Assembly (NCBI GenBank): GCA_002433675.1
Contig: DJIP01000216.1
Coordinates: forward strand, 1 to 22,386
Source: Halomonas halophila
Lineage (GTDB): Bacteria > Pseudomonadota > Gammaproteobacteria > Pseudomonadales > Halomonadaceae
DNA: 22,386 bases
Direction of reading: 5' to 3'
In this document: positions 1-6,254 of the stretch, in pieces
How positions within the stretch are numbered: the stretch's first letter is position 1
How the letters are laid out: the number at the start of each line of letters is the position of its first letter
Notes under the pieces: generated by a model
Told to the model about the DNA's origin: nothing
Databases searched by the model: none
The model's input: the letters and a program-made list of their open reading frames with translations, nothing else
Made by a program: the position numbers and the translations under genes

Positions 1-171
1 TTCGAAAAGCTGGTTGGCCTGGACCTTGAGCAGCCGTTCGCCTGTTTGGTCATAACTCAGCGACGGCAATGCCTCCTCGGCGGCCCCGGCCATACTGACG
101 AAGCTCAGACTGGCCATGACCCAGCTCGTCAGTGACAGGGCACGCCAGAAGCGACTCGTGATCTTGTTCAT
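1..171 (-). CDS. Exported protein, N-terminal part only (cut by window edge)
   Basis: An ATG at 171 is preceded on the minus strand by GAGGAA at good spacing, and the frame stays open for 57 codons to the window edge. The first 31 residues look like a signal peptide: a basic start (MNKITSRFWR), a hydrophobic stretch, then SMAGAAEE with a likely cleavage after GAA. The mature part begins EEALPSLSYDQTGERL and has no cysteine in the visible portion. It starts 23 nt after the CcdA stop and is probably the next gene of the same operon. A periplasmic thioredoxin-like partner of CcdA would fit the position, but too little is present to name a family. Confidence 0.6.
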   Translation of the reverse strand, partial: MNKITSRFWRALSLTSWVMASLSFVSMAGAAEEALPSLSYDQTGERLLKVQANQLFE

Positions 172-194
172 TGCAATATTTCCTCGAATAATGG

Positions 195-938
195 CTAGCC
201 GATGCTGCCTAGCGCCGGGAAGGTGCGCAATAACCAATAGGACAGCTCGGTCAGTTTGCCGGTGATCATCAAGATGCCCATCAGGATCATGATCAGCCCG
301 GCCGCCAGATGCGTGACCCGGCCCCAGCGGCGCAGAAATTTCTGGTGTTGCAGGAAGCGATCGAGTGACACCGCCGTCAACAGAAAGGGCACCCCCAGGC
401 CCAGCGAATAGATGCCGAGCAACGCCATTCCGCTCGGGGCATTGGCCGTCGAGGCGCTGACGGTCAGAATGGCGCCCAGGATCGGGCCGATACAGGGGGT
501 CCAGCCGAACGCGAACGCCACACCCAGCAGATAAGCCGCACTGGGCCCCCCGCCCGCTTCCTTAAGCCTGCCGATAAATCGCCATTCTCGCTGTAACCAA
601 TGCAGCGGAATGAGCCCGGTCATGAAGGCACCGAACAGGATGACGATGATACCGCCGACCAGGTTGGCTTCCTGGCGGTAGACCAGCAGCAGGCGACCGA
701 TGGCCGTGGCACTGGCACCCAGCATCAGGAATACCGTGGAGAACCCGAGCACGAACCATATTGACTGGGTCAATACCCGGAGCCGCTCCCGCCGGTCCGC
801 TTCCCGTATCTGCCCCAGCGAGCGCCCGGCCACGAAGGAGAGATAGCTAGGCACGAGCGGCAAGACACAGGGCGAAGCGAACGAGGTCAGGCCCGCCAGA
901 AAGGCCGTGGCCAGGCCGATATTGGCAACTTCCCACAT
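195..938 (-). CDS. ccdA: CcdA-family membrane thiol-electron carrier (copy 1)
   Basis: A 247-residue polytopic membrane protein of the CcdA/DsbD transmembrane family. Members carry reducing equivalents from cytosolic thioredoxin to periplasmic thioredoxin-like proteins through two membrane cysteines. Both signature segments are visible: FASPCVLPLVPSYLSF near residue 20 and GWTPCIGPILGAIL in the second half, each a Pro-Cys motif in a hydrophobic helix. About six membrane segments can be read, the usual number. The start ATG at 938 has AAGGGGGG almost abutting it, so spacing is tight. It lies 18 nt after a Cys-rich small membrane protein, in an operon with a TlpA-like thioredoxin that is a plausible electron acceptor. 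A second CcdA lies at 16298-17020; the GWTPC region is nearly identical between the two at DNA level. Confidence 0.93.
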   Translation of the reverse strand: MWEVANIGLATAFLAGLTSFASPCVLPLVPSYLSFVAGRSLGQIREADRRERLRVLTQSIWFVLGFSTVFLMLGASATAIGRLLLVYRQEANLVGGIIVILFGAFMTGLIPLHWLQREWRFIGRLKEAGGGPSAAYLLGVAFAFGWTPCIGPILGAILTVSASTANAPSGMALLGIYSLGLGVPFLLTAVSLDRFLQHQKFLRRWGRVTHLAAGLIMILMGILMITGKLTELSYWLLRTFPALGSIG

Positions 939-956
939 CCCCCCTTAATCCCGTGG

Positions 957-1337
957 CTAGGCTTGGAGCTTGGAGTCGGGGCGCTCGGATGGCACCTGGT
1001 GATCCGCTGCTTGGCGATTGGCAGATGCCGTCTCCGTGGTTACCGCGGTAGAGGCTTCCACGTTGGCTTGGACGTCAGGGGCTTCGCCCGGCTCGGTAGC
1101 CTTGCCTTTCTTGTCCTTGCATTTCAGCATACACATTGCTCCACACATGACGAGGCAAGGCAACAGGGTCACCAGGATAGGGGCGATGCCCAGCAGGACC
1201 AGTTGATCCCAGCCCATGGCAAGACCACCAGCCACCGCCACAGCGCCCAGCAGCATCCAGCGGCGTGGGCCTGTTACCAGGCCTTTCAGTCCGGCTTTCT
1301 CTTGGCCCTTTTGGGGCTTGTCGTCACAGCAACTCAT
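957..1337 (-). CDS. Small membrane protein with a CxxxCxxxCxxxC helix
   Basis: A 126-residue protein of no family I recognise. It starts MSCCDDKP, giving a vicinal Cys pair (C3, C4). Two hydrophobic segments follow (about residues 28-42 and 46-70), then a polar, low-complexity tail rich in Ala, Glu and Thr. The second segment contains C61, C65, C69 and C73, exactly four residues apart, with Met64, Met68 and Met70 between them, followed by a lysine-rich KCKDKKGK. Such spacing would line the cysteines along one face of a helix. Its ATG overlaps the TlpA stop in an ATGA junction, so the two are translationally coupled, and CcdA follows 18 nt later. A metal- or thiol-handling role between TlpA and CcdA is inference only. 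Confidence 0.8.
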   Translation of the reverse strand: MSCCDDKPQKGQEKAGLKGLVTGPRRWMLLGAVAVAGGLAMGWDQLVLLGIAPILVTLLPCLVMCGAMCMLKCKDKKGKATEPGEAPDVQANVEASTAVTTETASANRQAADHQVPSERPDSKLQA

Positions 1338-1897
1338 GGCGCGTCCTCCTGGGTGGTTTCTATGGTTTCGGCAAGAAAGTCGATCATTTCAGGGGTATCC
1401 CACTCGGCCTCCCCGACCAGGCGTCCGATCTCCCTGCCCTGGCGGTCGAGCAGAAGCGTCGTGGGAATACCCACGGCACTGAGGTTCGCGCTGGCCATGC
1501 CGGTTGGATCGACGTAGGGAGCGAGATGCTCGATCCCCACCTCCTGATAGAATTCGTTGACGACCTCGATGCCTTTGCGATCGATCGAGAGTGCGACGAC
1601 CTCGAAATCCGTACCACCCAATTCAGCCTGGAGGGCATCCAGGGTGGGCATTTCCTCGCGGCAAGGGCCACACCATGTCGCCCAGATGTTGAGCAGGATC
1701 AGCTTTCCTCCGAAAGTGGTCAGCGTCAGCGGGGTACCGTCGCCAGCCTCGAAGCTAATTTCCGACACCTCGCGTGGGCTTTCCCAGAGAAGAAACCCAT
1801 TCGGCCCCACACGTTTGGGTGGTTCGGCGACGGCCAAAGAGGTGATCATTCCCCACAATGCCACCGCTACCCAACTGGTCCCGATCAGTTGTCTCAT
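1334..1897 (-). CDS. TlpA-like periplasmic thioredoxin
   Basis: A 187-residue exported thioredoxin-fold protein. A signal peptide (about residues 1-24, ending SLAVAEPP) is followed by a TlpA/ResA-type domain with the active site WCGPC (C76, C79) in LNIWATWCGPCREEMP, and a cis-proline region GIPTTLLLD. Family members reduce disulfides in apocytochromes or in copper-site proteins such as SCO/CuA partners, and are themselves recharged by CcdA or DsbD. CcdA is two genes downstream. The ATG at 1897 gives a normal signal peptide; an in-frame TTG at 1903 (adding MV) sits closer to AAGG and cannot be excluded. The gene follows the CopG-like gene by about 10-15 nt and overlaps the next gene by 4 nt. 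Confidence 0.9.
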   Translation of the reverse strand: MRQLIGTSWVAVALWGMITSLAVAEPPKRVGPNGFLLWESPREVSEISFEAGDGTPLTLTTFGGKLILLNIWATWCGPCREEMPTLDALQAELGGTDFEVVALSIDRKGIEVVNEFYQEVGIEHLAPYVDPTGMASANLSAVGIPTTLLLDRQGREIGRLVGEAEWDTPEMIDFLAETIETTQEDAP

Positions 1898-1912
1898 GAC
1901 CAAGGCTCACCT

Positions 1913-2353
1913 TCAGTGGGTGGCGTAAACTTCAGGGGTATCGGTCGGCTGAAAGGCCAGGGTGTAAACCTCCAGTGGGCCCTGTTTCTCGCCCGACATC
2001 CCCGGTGAGCCAAGTGGCATTCCGGGTACGCTCAGGCCTTTGATGAAAGGTTTCTCTTCGAGTACCTGGGTGACGCTTTCCACGGGTACGTGGCCCTCGA
2101 AGACATAGTTGTCGATGAGCGTGGTATGGCAACCCTGCAGTTTCTCGGAAACATCGTGTTCGGCTTTCATCTTCGCGAGATCGTGAGTATCGATTGTCTC
2201 CACTTCGAACCCGTTTCGTTCGAGATACTTGGCATATTCGGCGCAACAGCCACAGTTGGGGTTCTTGTAGAGGGTTGCCGACGTCTCGGCTGCCAACCCT
2301 GTCAGGGGGAAGGTCAATAGAGAAGCGATGGTCAGCGCTTTCCAGTGTTTCAT
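1913..2353 (-). CDS. copG: CopG-like DUF411 periplasmic copper protein
   Basis: A 146-residue exported protein of the DUF411 family. Residues 1-22 form a signal peptide ending GLAAE. The family hallmarks are visible: KNPNCGCCAEY with C34, C36 and C37, a second site GCHTTLI with C75 and H76, then EGHVP and the C-terminal GLSVPGMPLGSPGM. The Pseudomonas DUF411 protein CopG is known to have a thioredoxin-like fold and to bind copper with such cysteines, acting in copper redox handling in the periplasm. Length and motif order are normal. It lies between the SCO-like gene (64 nt gap) and the TlpA-like gene, supporting a copper role for the whole operon. Confidence 0.9.
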   Translation of the reverse strand: MKHWKALTIASLLTFPLTGLAAETSATLYKNPNCGCCAEYAKYLERNGFEVETIDTHDLAKMKAEHDVSEKLQGCHTTLIDNYVFEGHVPVESVTQVLEEKPFIKGLSVPGMPLGSPGMSGEKQGPLEVYTLAFQPTDTPEVYATH

Positions 2354-2417
2354 ACGCTAAGGCTCCATAGAGTTCACGAGAACGTTCGGCAGCTAGGCCG
2401 GCTATACTCTCGCGGCA

Positions 2418-3080
2418 TTAATCGAAGGTGTTGACGACAGTATGGCGAATGCGATCCCACACACCGGTGGATAATGTCTCTGGTCCTTCTGCCAACACCT
2501 TTACATAGTAAACTAGGTGCTCCGGATCGAATTTGAGCCCATGAAAGCGGGCCCGTATCCGTCCTGATTGGTCGATGACATGAGTCACAACGCCATGCGC
2601 CTGGACGCCCTCGGCCACATCGTCGAATTTCAGACCGTAGGCTTCCGCGACCTGGCGTGTGGTGTCGACAAACTCATTTTCGCTTCGATAAAGAAACCGC
2701 CAGTTGGCGGGGTCCAGATCGAAATTTTCACCGTAGGCCCGCATGTTGTTGTGCGTGCCGGCAAAGTCCTCGCTGTCGGTAGCGATGGTGATAAATTCAA
2801 CATCATCTCGTAGGCCGGTATCGTTGACTCGCTCTTGCACCTCGGCAATCAGGTTCATATGCACCGGGCAGGCTTCTTGATAGCGCGAGTGGATGATATT
2901 GAGCACCACGACGCTTTGTTCCAAGTCGGAAGACGACACGCCATTGCTGTCTGTATTATTCAACGAAAATTCCGGCGATGGCTGGTCGATGAATTGGGCG
3001 TAACGTTCCCACTCTTGCAGCTCTTCCTCGGTATCTTCGAGGGAATGGGAAAAGACAGGAGAACTGGGCATCAATGCCAA
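2418..3080 (-). CDS. SCO1/SenC-like protein lacking the first metal cysteine
   Basis: About 220 residues of thioredoxin-fold sequence resembling SCO/SenC copper chaperones. The usual CxxxCP motif is degenerate: the sequence reads YQEACPVHM, with C71 kept (numbered from the TTG at 3080) but the first Cys replaced by Tyr67. A histidine (H167) precedes VIDQSG where SCO proteins carry their third copper ligand. The start is uncertain. In this frame only TTG (3080), TTG (3074) and ATG (3071) are available, and they truncate the signal peptide. A GTG at 3112 has an excellent GGGAGG site 7 nt upstream but is one base out of frame; one extra A in the A5 run at 3105-3109 would join it to a complete signal peptide (MKKELYTPLLVLALMPSS). 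Function may be redox rather than copper delivery. Confidence 0.72.
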   Translation of the reverse strand: MALMPSSPVFSHSLEDTEEELQEWERYAQFIDQPSPEFSLNNTDSNGVSSSDLEQSVVVLNIIHSRYQEACPVHMNLIAEVQERVNDTGLRDDVEFITIATDSEDFAGTHNNMRAYGENFDLDPANWRFLYRSENEFVDTTRQVAEAYGLKFDDVAEGVQAHGVVTHVIDQSGRIRARFHGLKFDPEHLVYYVKVLAEGPETLSTGVWDRIRHTVVNTFD

Positions 3081-3187
3081 GACGAGTAGTGGTGTATACA
3101 GCTCTTTTTCACGTACCGTCCTCCCTTCGCGTTACCCAGTGCTAACGAAGGCTGCTCCTATGCGGAGCAGCCCCGGCCAGTGCCACT

Positions 3188-3427
3188 TCAGGTGTTGCTG
3201 TCGGTTTCATGGCCTTGTTGCATATTTTCCATCATGGCATTGCAGTTTTTCATCATGGTATTCATTTCACGCATCATTCCCATCATGTCGTGCATGCTGC
3301 CCTCCTGCATCATGTCGCCCTCCATTGGCGTCTGCTGATTCTCTTCCTGCGCAAGAAGCGAGCCGGCTCCGAAGCTGCTGGCGACGATGATGGCGGCAGT
3401 CAAGATTGCTGTGTGACGTTTCCGCAT
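3188..3427 (-). CDS. Short Met-rich exported peptide
   Basis: A 79-residue protein with a clear signal peptide (MRKRHTAILTAAIIVASSFGAGSLLAQ) and a mature part of about 50 residues that is very rich in Met, with several adjacent Met pairs (DMM, DMMGMM, NTMM, AMM), a few His and one Cys (NCNAMM). Such Met clusters are typical of Cu(I)- or Ag(I)-binding periplasmic proteins, so copper buffering is likely, though I know no named family. The ATG at 3427 is chosen because AGGAG lies 8 nt upstream; a TTG at 3442 would overlap that site. It is the first gene after the MerR-type promoter at 3528-3558, leaving a leader of roughly 90 nt, and precedes the SCO-like gene. Confidence 0.82.
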   Translation of the reverse strand: MRKRHTAILTAAIIVASSFGAGSLLAQEENQQTPMEGDMMQEGSMHDMMGMMREMNTMMKNCNAMMENMQQGHETDSNT

Positions 3428-3508
3428 GACACTTCTCCTCAATCTTTCTGGGAATCACCTTTCCACCAGCAAGGCTGATAGAAGGCCTGGCTTGGATTTC
3501 TACCTGGC

Positions 3509-3520
3509 AGCAGCGCTGCT
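3509..3520. repeat. 12-bp perfect palindrome near the transcription start
   Basis: AGCAGCGCTGCT is a perfect palindrome within a longer imperfect dyad (CCTGGCAGCAGCGCTGCTTGCTGG). It lies just downstream of the -10 element at 3528-3533 and so around the predicted start of the minus-strand transcript. It could be an extra protein-binding site or a 5' hairpin, or chance. Confidence 0.35.
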
Positions 3521-3527
3521 TGCTGGA

Positions 3528-3558
3528 AAGATATCCTTAAAGCCAACTTCAAGGTCAA
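3528..3558 (-). promoter_or_regulatory. CueR/MerR-type promoter of the copG operon
   Basis: Read on the minus strand: -35 TTGACC (3558-3553), a 19-bp spacer, -10 TATCTT (3533-3528). A spacer of 19 bp is the hallmark of promoters untwisted by MerR-family activators. Centred in the spacer is the dyad CCTTGAAG-TTGG-CTTTAAGG (3535-3554), with one mismatch between its 8-bp arms. It resembles the E. coli CueR box of the copA promoter (CCTT...AAGG following TTGA). It drives the Met-rich peptide gene and the genes behind it; the divergent regulator at 3684 is the natural candidate activator. A near-copy occurs at 16091-16121. Confidence 0.82.
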
Positions 3559-3621
3559 GACTTTATTTTTTGCGTTCCCGCTTTATGCAGCAGGCCACCA
3601 GTTGAACGCTACAGCCATACC

Positions 3622-3653
3622 TTGACCTTTGGGCGGCCTCACGGTTGTAGGCT
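3622..3653 (+). promoter_or_regulatory. Candidate promoter of the divergent merR gene
   Basis: On the plus strand TTGACC (3622-3627) is followed 20 bp later by TAGGCT (3648-3653), about 30 nt upstream of the regulator's ATG. An outer inverted repeat ACAGCC (3611-3616) / GGCTGT (3650-3655) brackets it. The long spacer could mean autoregulation, but the central dyad seen in the other two promoters is missing, so this is a weak call. The rest of 3443-3683 holds only the copG-operon promoter and leader. Confidence 0.35.
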
Positions 3654-3683
3654 GTCTGAAAACGGGCAGGTGAGGAAAAGACA

Positions 3684-4112
3684 ATGCGAGTCACTGAACT
3701 GGCTCGGGCTGGTGGGGTCACTGCGGAAACGGTACGCCACTACACCCGTGAGGGGTTGTTACGACCGCAACGGGACTCGCGCAACGGCTATCAACTCTAT
3801 GACGAGAAGGCACTGGGTCGCCTGCGTCTCATTAATTGCCTTCGCTCTTTGGGAGTCGGTCTCCCAGACATCAAGCAGATATTGACCTGGGCGGAGCACG
3901 ACATGCCTCCGGTTAGCGATACGTACGCTCCCCTGGCTGAACAAGGGCGCTACATTCGCTCGCGGATCCATGAACTCCAGGCGATAGCGCGATGGTTGGA
4001 AAGCATCGACCATGATGATGGTTCCGAGGCCCCTAGCCTGAAGCAACTGATCGAATCGCTGGGATCGGCACAACCGGCTATCGTGACGGATGGCCCGTGC
4101 GGTTGCCATTAG
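3684..4112 (+). CDS. MerR-family metal-responsive regulator (copy 1)
   Basis: A 142-residue MerR-type activator. Residues 1-68 are the winged helix-turn-helix (VTELARAGGVTAETVRHYTREGLL, then NGYQLYD), followed by a dimerisation helix (about 80-108) and a short C-terminal tail ending GPCGCH. Cysteines are C52, C139 and C141; the terminal C-G-C-H is the obvious candidate metal site but differs from the C112/C120 loop of CueR. The ATG has AGGA 8 nt upstream. It is divergent from the copG operon, whose promoter carries a MerR-type operator, and its stop overlaps the stop of the converging membrane gene by 4 nt. It probably senses copper or a related soft metal and activates the promoters at 3528-3558 and perhaps 16091-16121; that assignment is inference. 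Confidence 0.9.
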   Translation: MRVTELARAGGVTAETVRHYTREGLLRPQRDSRNGYQLYDEKALGRLRLINCLRSLGVGLPDIKQILTWAEHDMPPVSDTYAPLAEQGRYIRSRIHELQAIARWLESIDHDDGSEAPSLKQLIESLGSAQPAIVTDGPCGCH

Positions 4113-4840
4113 TGATGCGACGGCGCCATGCTGGCCATATCGTCCATGCCGGTCATGGAGTGCAGATGCCAGAGTTGCCAGACGGCAAACGCGATGATCA
4201 GCAACGCCGCCAGCGTGCGGGTCGCTGGATGGCGAATCCATAGCGAGATGCGCCGGGCAGCCATACCGGTCGCCAGGACGACGGGGAGGGTGCCAAGCCC
4301 GAAGGCCCCCATCATCGCCGCGGCGCGTAGCGGCTCGGCTACGGCCAGACTCCAGGCCAGCATTGAATAGATCAGCCCGCAGGGCATCCAGCCCCAGATC
4401 GAGCCCAGCGCGAAGGCCTGGGGTACCTTCACGACGGGCATCAAGCCTCGACCTAGCGGTTCGATACGCCACCACAGGGAGCGACTCAGGGCTTCGATAC
4501 GTAGCAACCCCTTCCACCAGTTGGCGATATACAGCGCCATCAGAATCAGCATGACCGCCGCCAGGATACGCAGCACCAGGGCGATGCCGTCCAGGGCATG
4601 ATTGAGCACGGAGCCGAGTAGCGCCACCAGAGCGCCGGCGATCATGTAACTGCTGATGCGGCCCAGGTTGTAGCCGAGCAGCAGGCCGGCCAGGCGTCCC
4701 GGCTGCCGCATGCTGGAGGGCACGGCAAAGGTCAGGGCACTCATGATCCCGCCACACATGCCGATGCAGTGCGCCCCTCCGAGCAGGCCGAAGACGAAGG
4801 CCGCCGCCAGCGGCGGCAGGCTGAGGTCGGTGGGATCCAA
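4109..4840 (-). CDS. DsbD_2/TauE-SafE-like membrane protein
   Basis: A 243-residue membrane protein with about six hydrophobic helices, of the type often annotated as sulfite exporter TauE/SafE family or cytochrome biogenesis transmembrane region (DsbD_2). Near the N-terminus GAHCIGMCGGI has H24, C25 and C29; a second cysteine motif GWMPCGLIY (C154) matches the second redox helix of DsbD/CcdA-like carriers. The C-terminal tail is rich in His and Met (HLHSMTGMDDM...SHH), suggesting metal binding. The start is a TTG at 4840: an in-frame TGA immediately precedes it and AAGGAG lies 8 nt upstream. It is the last gene of the long operon, 31 nt after a free DsbD alpha domain, its likely redox partner. 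Sulfite export is not supported. Confidence 0.85.
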   Translation of the reverse strand: MDPTDLSLPPLAAAFVFGLLGGAHCIGMCGGIMSALTFAVPSSMRQPGRLAGLLLGYNLGRISSYMIAGALVALLGSVLNHALDGIALVLRILAAVMLILMALYIANWWKGLLRIEALSRSLWWRIEPLGRGLMPVVKVPQAFALGSIWGWMPCGLIYSMLAWSLAVAEPLRAAAMMGAFGLGTLPVVLATGMAARRISLWIRHPATRTLAALLIIAFAVWQLWHLHSMTGMDDMASMAPSHH

Positions 4841-4871
4841 TCAAGGCGCTCCTTCTTCGCTATTCCCAGTA

Positions 4872-5381
4872 TCACGAGGAGGAGAATCGAAGGCTGCCGG
4901 AGGGGGAACCGTACAGCGCGTCGAGCTCGACCAGCTCGGGCGGATAGCAGAGTCCCAGGTCGGAACACCCCTGAAAGGTCACCGTGATGGCCAGCGGCTC
5001 GGCAGCGGTGTCGCTCGCCTCGATGGACGCACTGAATACCACCTGGTCATAGAACACCTCGATTTCCCCCAGAGACGCGTGCACCATGGGTTCGCCGGGG
5101 GGAATTGCCAGCTCACCGAAACTGACGCCCGGAGAGCGACTTTCCAGTGCAAACCGATGGCGGTGGAGGTAATAGTCCTCGGCAATGACGAAACCGACGT
5201 AGAGCCGCCTATCGTCTCGCCAGGCGCTGGCCCGGAAGGCTTCTTTAGTCGCCAGGAATTCCCGTTGAGCCGAGGTACCGAAGGGGGAGCTCTTGCCACT
5301 GCCCGCGGGAAACTCTCCACGGGCCGCTACCGGTGTGGCGACGAACAGCAGCACCAGCAGAAAGGTGAAGGCCGTGTTCAT
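4872..5381 (-). CDS. Stand-alone DsbD alpha (N-terminal) domain
   Basis: A 169-residue exported protein equivalent to the N-terminal immunoglobulin-like domain of DsbD. A signal peptide (about residues 1-20, [10 protein letters not shown]) precedes the domain, and the signature is clear: [16 protein letters not shown] with C139 and C145, the same spacing as the redox pair of E. coli DsbD alpha. In full DsbD this domain passes electrons from the membrane part to DsbC, DsbG and CcmG. Here the protein ends about 25 residues after the motif, with no membrane or C-terminal thioredoxin domain. The next gene encodes a DsbD_2-type membrane carrier, so the pair may be a split DsbD; DsbG and CcmG, the classic clients, are in the same operon. 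Its ATG overlaps the lgt stop by 4 nt. Confidence 0.9.
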   Translation of the reverse strand: MNTAFTFLLVLLFVATPVAARGEFPAGSGKSSPFGTSAQREFLATKEAFRASAWRDDRRLYVGFVIAEDYYLHRHRFALESRSPGVSFGELAIPPGEPMVHASLGEIEVFYDQVVFSASIEASDTAAEPLAITVTFQGCSDLGLCYPPELVELDALYGSPSGSLRFSSS

Positions 5382-6190
5382 GAGGCCGCCGCCGTTTTCG
5401 CCCTATCCACTGGCTGACGCATTGACCAGACAACCAGAGCCAGCCCCGCGATGAGCATCGGCAGGGTCAACAGCTGCCCCATGGTCAGCCAGCCGAAGGC
5501 GATGAAACCCAACTGGGGGTCGGGCAGGCGCACGAACTCCACGGCGAAGCGGAAAGCGCCATACAGCACCAGGAACAGCCCCGAGATGAGGCCTCGCTGG
5601 CGAGGTCGACGCGACAACCACCACAGCATGACAAACAGCACCACGCCTTCCAGGGTGAACTCATAAAGCGCTGAAGGGTGCCGCGGCTCGGGCCCCAGCC
5701 CCATCATAGGGGGGAAGGCCATGGCCCAGGGAACGTCACTGATGCGCCCCGGCAACTCGTGATTGATGAAGTTGCCGAGGCGCCCGGCGCCCAGGCCAAT
5801 CGGCACCAACGGGGCGATGAAATCGGTCAGCTGAAAGAAGGCCAGACGGTGCTTGCGGGCAAACAGCAGGGCGGCGATGAGCACACCGGCCAACCCGCCA
5901 TGGAAGCTCATGCCCCCGTCCCAGACCCTGAAGAGCCACAAGGGGTTAGCCAGCAACTGGTCGAGCCCGTAGAACAGCGCATAGCCCAGGCGGCCACCCA
6001 AGATGACCCCCACGGCACCGTAAAAAATCAGATCGCCGATATCATCGTGGCTCAGGCCCAGGCGGTGGGCACGACGACGCCCCAGCCACCAGGCGGCGAC
6101 CAGCCCGACCACGTACATCAGGCCATACCAGTGAATCTGCACGGGACCAAGGGAAATGGCCACGGGATCAATCTGAGGGTATTGCAGCAT
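5378..6190 (-). CDS. lgt: Prolipoprotein diacylglyceryl transferase
   Basis: A 270-residue inner-membrane enzyme that transfers diacylglycerol from phosphatidylglycerol to the lipobox cysteine of prolipoproteins. The Lgt signature [10 protein letters not shown] is at residues 136-145, and DGGMSFHGG (H97) matches the conserved histidine region of the family. Membrane helices and overall length are normal and no lesion is visible. Its place between ccmI and a DsbD alpha domain is unusual, since chromosomal lgt is commonly next to thyA; this could be a second, accessory copy, or be present to serve a lipoprotein product of the island. It begins 64 nt after ccmI and overlaps the next gene by 4 nt. 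Confidence 0.95.
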   Translation of the reverse strand: MLQYPQIDPVAISLGPVQIHWYGLMYVVGLVAAWWLGRRRAHRLGLSHDDIGDLIFYGAVGVILGGRLGYALFYGLDQLLANPLWLFRVWDGGMSFHGGLAGVLIAALLFARKHRLAFFQLTDFIAPLVPIGLGAGRLGNFINHELPGRISDVPWAMAFPPMMGLGPEPRHPSALYEFTLEGVVLFVMLWWLSRRPRQRGLISGLFLVLYGAFRFAVEFVRLPDPQLGFIAFGWLTMGQLLTLPMLIAGLALVVWSMRQPVDRAKTAAAS

Positions 6191-6254
6191 GGTTCTTCCT
6201 TAATGCTCTGACAGCCAAGTCGCGTTGCCGAGACTGCGTTTACGATCAGCCTGG

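Noticed and set aside
957..1337. MerT-type mercury transporter
   Set aside because: The small Cys-containing membrane protein lacks the MerT helix order and there is no MerA, MerP or MerB gene in the window.
4109..4840. True sulfite exporter function for the TauE/SafE-labelled protein
   Set aside because: The Cys motifs, metal-binding tail and the adjoining DsbD alpha gene fit a redox carrier better than sulfite export.
3759..4844. Minus-strand open frame of 361 codons over the MerR gene and the DsbD_2-like gene
   Set aside because: Out-of-frame shadow, rich in Arg and Ala, lacking membrane helices where the true frame has them.
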